This document shows, one piece after another, positions 49,649 to 61,100 of a stretch of DNA of 64,000 nt. This DNA comes from Moniliophthora roreri (lineage: Eukaryota; Basidiomycota; Agaricomycetes; Agaricales; Marasmiaceae), in assembly GCA_001466705.2 (NCBI GenBank), contig LATX02000216.1, positions 310,001 to 374,000 of the forward strand, given 5' to 3'. The translations under genes and the position numbers were made by a program. Numbering within the stretch: the stretch's first letter is position 1; every line of letters starts with the position of its first letter. The notes under the pieces are model-generated. The model was not told where the DNA came from, ran no database searches, and saw nothing but the letters and a program-made list of their open reading frames with translations.

Positions 49649-51157
49649 ATTTGTCTAAGTTAGGAATAGTGGAAAACTACCCAAAAAGATAACCTCCAAA
49701 AGTCTAACTCAGTTGTTGTGCAAGTGTGGATCGATGTGATCAGAGTTACCGCACTTAGAATGCCAACAAAACTCTTATCTCTCTTATTGAAGTGTTCTAC
49801 TTCACAGTGTTCACCTCCAGAGGAGTATAGGTGGATTTAAAATGGGTTTATTGGGCAAACACACACACAAAACACAAAGAACATGGTGCACAAAGCACAA
49901 ACACAAGAGCTACAGTCCTGTACAAAGACTCGATAGCCGATATAGTCTGACCCTATGGAGTTCAAGACTTCTTCAAGATAACTACAGCACACAGTGTACT
50001 GGAAAAGGTTCTAGACCAATTTCTACAAAGAGCTCAGTGCAGGCACACCCCTTGCTAAGACTCTAAGTGTGTCACAACCTGATACACACACAGGCCACAC
50101 TCCAAGTGCCCAAGGCTCCTTCTTGGTGTAAAGTCTCTCTTAGAAAAGTGCTATAATGCACTCAAGATGTTACTCTTATCTCTTACGATGCAAGTTCGTT
50201 ATCAGATTTCTATCTCTCTGGAGTCACTCAGAACCAATCTCCAGGGCCTGTAGTGAGGAAGCAAAACTGGAATGGCACACAAATTTATACACCAAACAAA
50301 CTCGTCATGTATTCACAATCAGAGGGAGCAGAGTTACTTGCACATGTACAAATATCTAGCTGTCCTTATATATGGTCCAAGGAATATATCTACAGAAAAT
50401 TATAAATAATGTCTGATAATTCAGGAAATGACAAATGAGTGACTGAGATACTAAAAGAGAGATTATTCAGATGTCACAGAGTCTGGCCACTAGGGTATCC
50501 AACCATATCCATGTGGGTATCTACGTTTCCAGGTGTTCTAGATTCTATAATTTGTATTTTCTCTTTTCTAAGTCAGGTATCTATGAGTGGATGGCTGTAT
50601 CCATCCCGTCTTTTGACAGCATTTCCCTTTTTCTAGTATCCACACATCAGCAGAGGCCTAGATGCCAAAGTTTCCAAGGTTGGAACATGCTGTTATTGTT
50701 TCTATCTCCTTTGACAATGCATGTGCAGTCTTATTTAGGATTTCTTGCATGTTAGATATTCTTCATATGTCTCGTTGTATCTGTCTGTAGGTAGTGGATG
50801 TCCTTCAGAAGTGATTTCTGTCTTTCCGAGTGGTCTTTGTACCTAGTTCGCTTATCGTGTATTGTTTAGCTGCCGGTGAATTCTTTATTAAGAGATCACC
50901 TGCTTTGACTCTGATCCATATATTGACTTCAGAGGAGGATCGTTCTATGATTGTTCCTGTTCTAAGTTGTCTTTCTGTTTTGATGTCTCCTCTAAGTACC
51001 TCTGTACTGTTTGACTGCAGCTTGCACTTTGCAGAGTACTTTCTAAAGTACCACCTCTAGTCCTTATTACCTGTTATCTCATGTCATATTAAAGTGTTCC
51101 AATTCAGAAATAGTGTAAAATAAATAAAAGTGGGTCTTTTCTAGGTTTGACATATTA
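49649..51157. mobile_element. R1+R2 composite, 1.5 kb
   Basis: R1 (49649-50378) is joined directly to R2 (about 50381-51157), without the 2-kb minisatellite interior present at 32776-34725. It starts ATTTGTCTAAG and ends GGTTTGACATATTA. Part of R2 is internally deleted after 51035. No target duplication is visible. Confidence 0.6.
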
Positions 51158-51178
51158 GCGCCACATTAGAACTCTTTA

Positions 51179-51849
51179 CACTACGTATGAGGTGTTCTTT
51201 TAACATGGTTTTCTGATTGAGAAAACACTTAATCTTCTTGCAAAGAGAATTTTTATAAAACTATATATAAATTCTAAATTTCAATTGTGTCCTCTCAACA
51301 AGAATATGCCTGTAGAATACTAAATTTTCAGCAGCAAAAGATATGGAATTTTCAAATTCTGAGAATTAATAGATAATACAATATATTAGAATAATTTCCA
51401 TACTGAGAAAACATTAAATTTTCTCTGGTTGAAAATGCTCAGAAAATGCTGATATGATAAGATAAAAATTCCACATTTTCTATTGTGGGAAAGTCAGAGA
51501 AAACACTAGGAAAACACTAGGAAAATAGTAGGAAAATCATGTGAAAACACTATATCTTAAAGCACTTTTTAAATAGTTTTCATATAGTTTTCCTTTTGTA
51601 TTTAATATGTTTCCTTTAATATAAAATTCAAAATCTTATATTTATTTTCTAAATGTTTTCTCACTATTTTATAAGGCAGAAAATTTAGTATATTTGTAAA
51701 ATCCAGAGTATGCTTGCTGTTTTCAATATGTGATGACAACTTGAAACTAATAGAGTTTTCTGAGTGTTGTCTGGAAGCAAATATATAGCAGTATTCTGAG
51801 TGTATTTCCTTTGTATTAATAGCATAAAAAGAACACCTCGTATGTAGTG
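51179..51849. mobile_element. 671-bp CACTA-like MITE with TTA target duplication
   Basis: Inverted ends CACTACGTATGAGGTGTTC and, read inward from the right, CACTACATACGAGGTGTTC, are flanked by TTA at 51176-51178 and 51850-51852. Removing the element and one TTA restores the R2 sequence CTCTTTATTAAGAG. The interior is AT-rich with many GAAAACACTA-type motifs. CACTA termini with a 3-bp duplication indicate the CACTA superfamily. No transposase is encoded. Confidence 0.8.
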
Positions 51850-51852
51850 TTA

Positions 51853-53227
51853 TTAAGAGATCATCGGCTTTGATTCTGATCTGCATATTGAATTCCAATG
51901 TCTGATCATTCCGATTGTTCCTTTCCAAGTCATCTCTCTGTTCAGATGTCTTCTCTAAGTACCTCTGTACTGTATGACTGCACATTGCACTTTGCAGATG
52001 TCATAGAAAAGTGAATAAATTGAAAAATCCCATTGATAGCACTTTGAGAGAGCTCAGTTAACTAGCCAACATGTTCATATGGTCATAGTTAGGTTCCCTA
52101 CAGGTTTCAGGAGTGATCTGCTTCAGATCTAATATATAGATAAGTCAGAATGTACAGCTTAGACACCTCTGTATAGCATATCATATAGCTCTTTGTACTT
52201 TCCAACACACTGTAGCTTCTCTAAGGCANTACAGAAAATTATAAATAATGTCTGATAATTCAGGAAATGACAAATAAGTGACTGAGATACTAAAAGAGGG
52301 ATTATTCAGATGTCATGGAGTCTGGCCACTAGGGTATCCGACCATATCCATGCAGGTATCTATGTTTCCAGGTGTTCTAGATTCTATAATTTGTATTTTC
52401 TCTTTTCTAAGTTGGGTATCTATGAGCAGATGGCTGTATCTGTCCCATCTTTTGACAGCATTTCCCTTTTCTAGTATCTGCACATCGGCAGAGGCCTAGA
52501 TGCCAAAGTTTCCAAGGTCAGAACATGCTGTTATTGTTCCTATCTCCTTTGACAATGCATGCGCAGTCTTATTTAGGATTTCTTGCACGTTAGATATTCT
52601 TCATATGTCTCATTGTATCTGTCTGTAGGTAGTGGATGTCCTTCAGAAGTGATTTCTGTCTTTCTGAGCAGTCTTTGTACCTAGTTCACTTATCACGTAT
52701 TGTTTAGCCACTGGTGAATTCTTTATTAAGAGATTGCCTGCTTTGACTCTGATCTGTATATTGACTTTGGAGGAGGATCATTCTATGATTGTTCCTGTTC
52801 TAAGTTGTCTTTCTGTTTTGATGTCTCCTCTAAGTACCTCTGTATTGTTTGACTGCAGCTTGCACTTTGCAGATGTCATAGAAAAGTAAAGTAGAAGTTA
52901 AAATCCCATTGATAGCACTTTTGAGAGCTTGGTTAACTAGCCAATGCGTTCATTGGGCCATAGTTAGATCCCCTACAGGTTTCGGGAGTGATCTGCTTTG
53001 GATCTGATACATAGATAGGTCAGAAAGTACAGCTTAGACATCTCTGTATAGTGTATCATATAGCTCTTCATACTTTCTAAGGTACTACAGCTTCTCTAAG
53101 GCAATGACTAGCAGACTGGGCTCACTCTAGTCCTTATTACCCATTATCTCATGTCATATTAAAGTGTTCCAATTCAGAAATAGTGTAAAATGAATAAAAG
53201 TGGGTCTTTTCTAGGTTTGACATATTA
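51853..53227. repeat. two partial R2 copies joined at an N
   Basis: 51853-52228 continues R2 after the MITE. After the N at 52229 another R2 copy runs 52231-53227 and ends GGTTTGACATATTA like the others. It is similar to 34729-35736 throughout. Confidence 0.65.
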
Positions 53228-53480
53228 CTACCAATCAGTAATAACTGTGCTAACTTACCATAACCACCCAAACCACCCATAACCACCTTTACTCATCAAA
53301 ACCTACCATAACTGGTTATGATTTCCCACTAACCCACCAAGAACCCCATTTACTCACCATGTCAAATTATCAACATCACAATAAGTTACCAGAAGGTTAT
53401 AATGAATGATAGGTGATATAACCACCCCCCACCTTGGCTATAACCCCTATAACTGGGGACCCCTAGGTATATGGGGGTGT
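53228..53480. repeat. ATAACC-rich low-complexity stretch
   Basis: Repeated CCATAACCACC and TATAACC motifs, in the opposite orientation to those at 48660-48700. They may be the two ends of one element split by the R1/R2 cluster. Confidence 0.45.
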
Positions 53481-53759
53481 GAGCAAGTCTTGGGCATTAT
53501 CCTGTCCACTTGTCATTTTGTGTAATGAAGGTATTTAAATCTTTATTTTACTCCAGAGACAGTCTTATACTCACACTATTCAATAGCAGATTCTCCAATG
53601 CATTCTTTTTGGATCTTTCTCTCTTACTGCCCCAAAAGCATGGTTAAATTCTCTTGGCACATGATAGAGAGTTACAGAAGTTAATTCATTGTGTATTGCA
53701 TTTTCAGAAATAGTAGTGTGTTCACATTGAATTACTATTATTGTTCTAAAGACTAAAGG

Positions 53760-54441
53760 AATCAATCTTCTACAGCTTCAGATCTTTGTTGCAGGAGATG
53801 AGCACTTTGAATCCATTGGTAGCATGATGAGTGTTGATTATTTGCAGAATTTCCAGACCTTCAAAAAGGTCATTGACACCAAAATTCACAGCAGGTGGGC
53901 AAAAACTCTAATAGAGCATTTTAATAATTGTGTTTTTGTTGGTGGTGTTACTTGCACTATTGCTGCTACTACTAGAGTCAATTTTCCTGCACAGTCAGAC
54001 TACTCCTTGGCAGTGACTCAGGCCATGCTTGAGCTTAGTGTCAGTAGTTCAAGTATATATTTTATGATCAGCCAATCTTTGTGGCATATAAACTTATACT
54101 AACATGTATATATTGCCACAGCAACCTCCAACAGTACTATTGCTACCACCTTGCCATTGAATACTGCTAGTATTTCAGATACCCCAGTGGAATGTATGTC
54201 TCACTGCATGCAACTAGTCTCAAATTTTACTAACTGTTTTGTAACAGCCACAACTACTTCAGATGCTACTTTGGACCCTGATGCCACCTCTATTGCCACT
54301 ACTTATATACTGCTGCCACCAACTCCCCCTCTCATTGAGTCTCAGCTGCTGCCATGTCAATCACACTCATTATTTTCAGATGGGACTAAGCTCTCAGGAA
54401 ATGGTATCCCTATTATTGTTGTGGAACAGCCTGTAGGATGA
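53760..54441 (+). pseudogene. Ser/Thr-rich transposon-associated frame
   Basis: Plus-strand frames 53824-54102 (VDYLQNFQTFKKVIDTKIHS, then RWAKTLIEHFNNCVF) and 54151-54441 (Thr/Ser/Pro-rich) are separated by a short intron-like gap ending in CAG near 54122. The style resembles the second frame at 27171-28365. No enzymatic motif is seen. Confidence 0.35.
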
Positions 54442-55515
54442 TGAAGATGCTCAAAAACCTATGCCTCTACTGTGAAAACACAAGGCCTGTGGTGCCAAAA
54501 TACCTCAAAAAAGATAGGTAAGTTCTTGATTATCAGAGGTTTTATGAGTTGGTTCAGTGTGATATGATCCCCAGATTACTCTCTGTAAAGATATCCAAGT
54601 ATAAGTGGTTTTTTGAGGGTTTCTAGACATCCATTCAACCTGATGCTAATAAAATACCCAAAAGCTGCCTCCTACCCTTTTTTGGGTCGCTGAATTCAAA
54701 TTGTAAGTTGCCTTGGTACAGGAATTACTCCCTAAGGAGCTATTCTATGATTATTGGCTGGATTATTGGTATAACATATATACCCTGTAAAAAAGGTATT
54801 AGAGTAATGGGACTACTTGGGTAAGTATGCATTCCTCATCAGTACACTATTAAAGGAGTTCTGACCATGCTTCAGCCCATCCAAATCATTCCCTGTCCTG
54901 AAGTACTATGAAAACCCAAAAAAAGCGAATTTGGCTGCAGTAATTCTGGGAAAAATACTAGGCCCCTGGGCCACTGTCTCCAACATTTAGACATATAGAG
55001 AATGTCCCAACTATGAGGGATAAGGTCCAACATCAACAGATCCCATACAGTACTACCCATCCCCCAATTTCAGGTTTTTTTTTTGGCATTTTGCTCATAT
55101 CTACCCCAGTACCTAATGAAACCTATTGCTATTTGGTGTCCCATGCATTTGGTTAATCATATCTACATGCTGGAAGTTACCCCATGTCAATATCTGCCCT
55201 GTAGCCCAAGGACCAATACCTCATCCTGCATGTATCACCTCAATATACCCTCTTTTTGGCATCCCTGTGCCCCCATATTGCAGGAGCATCATCATACAGT
55301 ATAAGTGGGTCTATTAGCTCACAAATTCAATTTTTTAGCCCCCCCATTATGCCCCAATATGGCCCAGTGCACCAGAAAACCTTCCAGAGGCTGTGGGAAT
55401 TGACTTCCCAGTATGGGAAATTTATAGAAGTGTGCCAGCACACTCCTGGAGCCTATTCATAGCTAAAAATTCATCAGGCTATTTGTTGGAGTTTTTTGTC
55501 AAAAACCTGCCACTA
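54442..55515. other. non-coding, CpG-poor stretch
   Basis: No credible frame. It includes TTTTTTGGGTCGCTGAATTC near 54680 and a poly-T/poly-C-rich stretch near 55075-55350. It ends where module D begins. Confidence 0.5.
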
Positions 55516-55915
55516 TGGGTGCTATATTTTATTTAATATGATGTCTTTGTGGTGTCAATAGCAATCTGCAAGATGTGTACATGTTTGTTATAGAAATATG
55601 TACAAGTGAAGAAGAGTGGTTTGTGTCCAGCACAGGAATGGTAGGTAAATAGGTGAATGGGAATGAGATACAAGTTATACATTGGTTGGGAGGTGAGTGG
55701 CTATGCAAGTGGTAGTAAGTAAAAGCAGAAGGAGATATGAGATTGTAACAAGTCAGAAATAAGAACATAGCAGAGAGTATCATGAGTAGAATGCATGGAT
55801 TTGTAGTATGAGGGGTAATGGGATGACATGACAACATCATCAATGCATGCAGCTACAAAAGGAGTAAATGAGTGCTCAGAATAAGTGATAAACCAGAAAA
55901 AGAGACATACCTGCA

Positions 55916-57588
55916 TTAGCCAATGTGAGGAACAAAAGTTGTCCACTGGGCTGTTTGGTATGCACTTGGAGAAAGAATCTTGCAAGGTCATGAGGGCAAG
56001 AATGATGAGGGTGAATCAGAAGAAGATGTAGAATATCCCAAGAAGAATGGCAGTAGTGATAAGTAGGACAGCCAACCAATCTGGAGTGTTATGTGCAAAC
56101 TTCTCTCCATACCAATGCACACAACCCATTACAATTGGTGCAGCTGCAACTGCAACAGCACATATTCGCCAAAGCAGCTGCTCAGTATGTGTTGCAAACT
56201 GAAATAACCATGGTATGCAGTGGATGGCACCAAATGCAGTTGCAATGGAATACACAGTGATGTAGAGCTTGAGTGGATCTTTCTTCAGTCTTGTAGGGAA
56301 TTCATCTGTGTGGACTGATCCATTAGCAAAGAGGTCAATGCATATGAGAATAATGTTTCATGTCATCCACAATGGAAGGAAAATAAGCTGAACAGCTAAT
56401 GGCAGATTGTTAGGCCTCCAATCACCCTTAAAGATATAGCCCCAGATTGCTGCCATTCCTTTTTGCATTGCCTCCACCCAGCTCCCCTCCAATTCACTTG
56501 ACTGAGAAATTGCCAATTCTTGCTGCTGCCAAGTGATCTGAACAGGATATCAGACCCATAGTGGTTTATTCCACCAGAAGATGTATGTGCCAAAATTGAG
56601 AAGTGCAAATGCTACAGTGATGATCTCAAGCTCAGTAATAGTGAGACCTTCTGCAGCATGGGCAGCTACTTGGAGGATGAACCAGGTTGTTTGTATGAGG
56701 GCAATGGATTTGGCTATAAAGTCAGTGTGACTCTTGTCCTTGATCTCATTTTCAGTGAGAATGATGTAGCCTTTTTGGAGGAAGTATTTCAGAAGGCATG
56801 ATGGCTCTGGAGTACCATTTTCCTGCAAAGGATTTGATTTAAGAAGGGCATTCCAGTGCCAGTGAAAATCTGAATATACCAGTAAATTTACACTTTCCTG
56901 TGAGTGATCAGTGTTCTTTATGGGAACCAGGTGAGAAGGAAAAGGCCATAATACATTGAGAGGGTGACTCACCACTGAGTCAGACATTGGAGTGTTTTCC
57001 TGGGGGGAATGATCTCGAGCCCTTTGGATGTGTGTTTTGATCTGTTCTATGTATTCATCTTTATGATCCTGGTTCCTGTTATCTCCAAGGTAGATCTTCA
57101 TCCTCATCATTCCAGAGATATCTGTGAAATGTGTCTCCTTCGTAGAGTGCAAATCCTCCCATAATGATGAAGAATGCATGTGACATGCCCCAACCATAAT
57201 CTGAAGCAAATACATTCAGTCCTAGACAAAATGCTACTGAATACAACTTACTTTTGAACCTCTTAGCAATTGCCTTTGCAGAATACCACTGTCGCATCGC
57301 CCACAAGGTGATAATCTCCGGTGCAAGGATTGCAATGACCATGAGTTGAATATTTTTGTATACCACCAAAGCTGGGTGTGTCCCAACCCTTGGGATATTT
57401 GGATGAATAGCAACCCAAGTACAAATCAGAATGACAGAGAGGCAGTTCCATAGGATGCCTGTTATCATCCTGCACCCATTGATATTGATACATTCACCAG
57501 TAACTGGGTCAAATAGTGAAGAGGTGTTGGTTGAAGTGGCGAGTGTACTAGGAGGCAAGGATTGCAAGAGGGCATAGAGGAGGATCAT
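55916..57588 (-). pseudogene. dead multi-pass membrane gene (copy D)
   Basis: Exons 57588-57252, 57200-56973 and 56822-55916 correspond to copies B and C. Exon 1 is open (337 nt, as in copy B) and splice sites are kept. Exon 2 has a frameshift (its 228 nt break the phase). Exon 3 has TGA after FWWNKPLWV (copy B has CGG there), TGA in LPLWMT-stop-NII (a TGG in copy B), and TGA in IFF-stop-FTLIIL (CGA in copies B and C), plus a frameshift before the final motif. CpG sites present in B and C are mostly TG or CA here. No full-length protein can be made. Confidence 0.85.
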
Positions 57589-57589
57589 G

Positions 57590-58141
57590 GTGTCTGGGGG
57601 CCACTGGAGGATGCAGGAATTGGATTGTTATTTGGAGAGCCCACTCTATACACCCTCTACATGGGATGACTGAGCATTCAATGTGTACTGACTTTGTTTG
57701 ACAGCTTGCTTGCAGTAGTTGCTGTGCTCAATGATTTGGATGCCTCAAGATGACCCATGTAAGTATCAGGTTCAAAGTGGTGTTCATAGAGCATGTGCCA
57801 CAGGTGAAGAAGTGTTAAAAAATGTATTCAAAAGGGTTTGCTGTGCTTAATACACCTATTTAATAACGGAAATTAATGAATGGGCTACATGTGTCATATG
57901 AGGACTCTAGCGCTTGAGGTCATCACGCAACAGCCAGGATACTCACAGAAATCCCATCATAACCTGAATATCGAGTGGGGAGAATGGCAATTGTCAGTCA
58001 TGAGCTCAAAATGGGCTTTGATTACATGAACAGATACTGAAACTTGCAAGATGGAGATTATTGACGTAGAGATCACCATCTCGACACAACCTGTAATCCT
58101 TTTCTCATCTTTGTTTCTTGCAAATCATCTGTTGCTCTAGG
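57590..58141. other. upstream region of copy D, left flank of hAT
   Basis: It aligns with 7190-8050 but lacks the part matching about 7580-7895. CpGs in TCTCGTCTTCGTTTCTCGCG (8015-8034) appear here as TCTCATCTTTGTTTCTTGCA, all transitions. Confidence 0.65.
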
Positions 58142-58149
58142 AGAGGCAG
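58142..58149. repeat. left 8-bp target-site duplication of hAT
   Basis: AGAGGCAG, identical to 62427-62434. The unoccupied paralogous sites read GAGAGGCAATATCGGG (8051) and GAGAAGCAGTATCGGG (21911). Confidence 0.85.
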
Positions 58150-61100
58150 TAGGGCTGTGAGCCAGCACCATATTGACAGGTGATACGGTGACAGGTTTAC
58201 GGTGATGGGTACCATACCAGTGAAAGAATTGCCAGGTCTTTTTATGGTACAGTACATCACCATGTACCATACTATCTTCACTGTACAGAATACAGCCATT
58301 ACAGCCATATTGACAGGTTTGAAAAATGCATTGAGGAACATGGGTGAACGAACAAACCGAATTTGTTAGTGTGAGTGTTTGTAAATACAGTGCAACAAGT
58401 CATATATATATAGCTTCACTTGTGTGTCACCTTTGTTCCTCCATTCTCTATCATTGCAGCAACCAGGTAGGTTATTTCTATTTCTTTATCCACTCAGATT
58501 CAGTTCTGACATGAAATGAAAGTGTCCCAGATGCAATCCAGATCTTTTGATTCCTTGAACAGCCAGTCCAAGACAGTAAGCACTGCTAGTGGCTCCAAAT
58601 GTGAGCTCACAAAGTTTTATCCATTTGGTGACACCCACAAGAGCCAATAAATGTGCCTACAGGCCATTGAGTTCTATGCTGCTCTGTCTCAGAGAAAAGC
58701 TGTGAAAATCCACTAGAATTCCATATTTAAGCCATAGTGCACACTAGTGAGTTTTCGTCAACTTAACCTCATGTCTGCTGAACCAACTCCTTCATCTCTC
58801 ACTCGTTCTGATACAGATGATGGCTTCCAGAAAGTCTCTTCTTGTCATCATCATGGTAGCCATAACAAATCTGGCCAGCTTGCCAAAGCACTAGAGTCTG
58901 AACATACAACTAAGCACAATGGTGATCTCAAGGGTATGGTGCATGGTCCTCATGCTCCCAGGCCTCTCAAGCCCCCTGCAGCAGTTGTCTCACAGAACTC
59001 CTTTGATGCTCTTAGTTCTGATGATGAGACAGACAATGAGAAGTTTCAGGATGACAGCAAGGACAGCAACAGTGACTCCGATGTTCAGTTGATTTCAGGT
59101 GATGAGGTGTGTACTTTGTTAAAGTATTGTGTCAAAGGTTCCAACTAACTCCTTTTGCAGCTTGCTGAGATTCTTCCTTCAAAGACCATTCCGGAAAAGG
59201 CATTGAACAAGAACAAGTCCAAGAAGGCTTCAAAACGCAAGCATGATGGAAACACTACTATTTCAGCCACCTCTACTACATTGAAATGATCATGTCAGGC
59301 TACTGTTGAAGAAGTGCCAGACAAGAGTAACCCATCTCCTGGACCTTCAATGTCCCTTGGTCACACTGTATGTCTTCTCTGTCATTTCCCAATACATGTA
59401 CTTACTATCTCTGTACAGAGTGGCAGCCAAGTAACTAACAAGATATATTACTTCTACGAGAAGCTGGAACAGAATCCAAGCAGAGACACCAAGGCTGGTG
59501 ATCGCTATTACCGGTGCTATCATGGCAGTTGGCAAGTATTTACTATTACTAAGGCAATGAAGTTCTCTTTGAATGGTATGTTTTTAACCCTTTTGACTTA
59601 CCCCTTTTGACTTACTGTGTAACAGGTCTTACTGGGCATCTGTCATCAAAGTTCCCTTCCATGTACAAGTTCTACAAGTACCTTCAAGATCGGGGGACTG
59701 AGCTCTCAGAGAAAGAGTTGAAGATTGCTCGTGGTGAGAAGGAACTCAATCCTGAAGCTATGACAAAGTTTCTGGGCAAGTTGGATGCTGAGGTTAACAC
59801 CATTCTCAAGGCATTCAAGCATCAGACATTGAAGAATGAGGTTTGTTGTTACCTCATTAGTAATTGGATATTTCTGATCTCTTCTACAGGATGACTTTGA
59901 CTACTCAGTATTCAAGGACCTCTTGTGTAACTACCTTATTGCACAGGACCATCCATTCGACACTGTCGAGTGCTCTCACCTTACGGCACTGCTTAACTAT
60001 GTTCATCATCGAGCAACGCCCCTCAAGATTCCTTCTCGCCATGAAGTACGAGCCTGGGTGATGAAGATGGGAGATGATTTGACAGAACGAGTTCGTGACA
60101 TGATCCAAGTATTGAGTCTTCCTCCTCTTGTATTATTATTTTTCTCATAGTTTCATAGAAACTTGAAAGTAACGGTGCTATATCGCTTGACATGTGGACA
60201 TCACCAAATCAGATCGCCTTCATGGCAATTGCCCTTCATTACGTGACCAACGACGGACATCTTGGTTCGAGTCGCTTTATTGGAGCATGCTCATACTGAC
60301 ATCTGCTTGACAGAGGAACTTTTAATTGACTTCAAGGAAGTGGTTGGTGAACACTCAGGTGAAAACATAGCAGCATCTGTTTGGCAGACACTTGAGCTGT
60401 ATGGTCTCAAGGGAAAGGTAATATTTGTATTATATATCTCATACTGTGGAATCTAACACTGACATACTCATAGATCAGTGCTTTTGCTATGGACAATGCA
60501 ACCAACAACGACACTTTGGTTCAAGCTATACAGGATCGTTGTGATGCAGAAGGCATTGATTTTGATGCGAACCGTGCTCGTCTTCGCTGCCTCCCACACA
60601 CTGTCCACCTTGCAGCACTTGAGGTGAGTCTGTCTCTTCATTACCGCTCCAGTCACTTACACCTTTTCTCTTGTAGCTTCTAAATGGCCTTGGAGCGTAC
60701 CCTCATGTTGCGAGATGGAAGTTAGCACAGAAGGCTGCATATCAAGACTCAGTGACTACACCAGTGGGCCGTGAACACGACGATGATGCTGAAGCCTATG
60801 AGGAGAACGATTCCGACAATGACCTACCATCCCTCGAGACCGTATCAGACTCCAATGAGGAAGGAATTGGACTGGCTGTTGTGAAGGTATATTAATATAC
60901 TTGTATTTTCTTCACATTACTTATTATCTTGAATACATTGCATCTTTATCAGCTTCATCGTATTATTAAGACTGTTCGCTCCAGTCCCCAGAAACGCCAC
61001 GCATGGAAGAATGAGATCCGGCTTATTAATACTTCTCGCACAGCAGCAGGCGAGAAAGCCCTTCCCGAGTTAATGCTCATTCTTGATGTCAAGACAAGAT

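Noticed and set aside
49649..51157. R1+R2 composite as a solo LTR
   Set aside because: A TG..CA reading of the ends is possible, but no target duplication or internal retroelement genes were found, and the related 3.7-kb element has different extreme bases. Left as an unclassified element.
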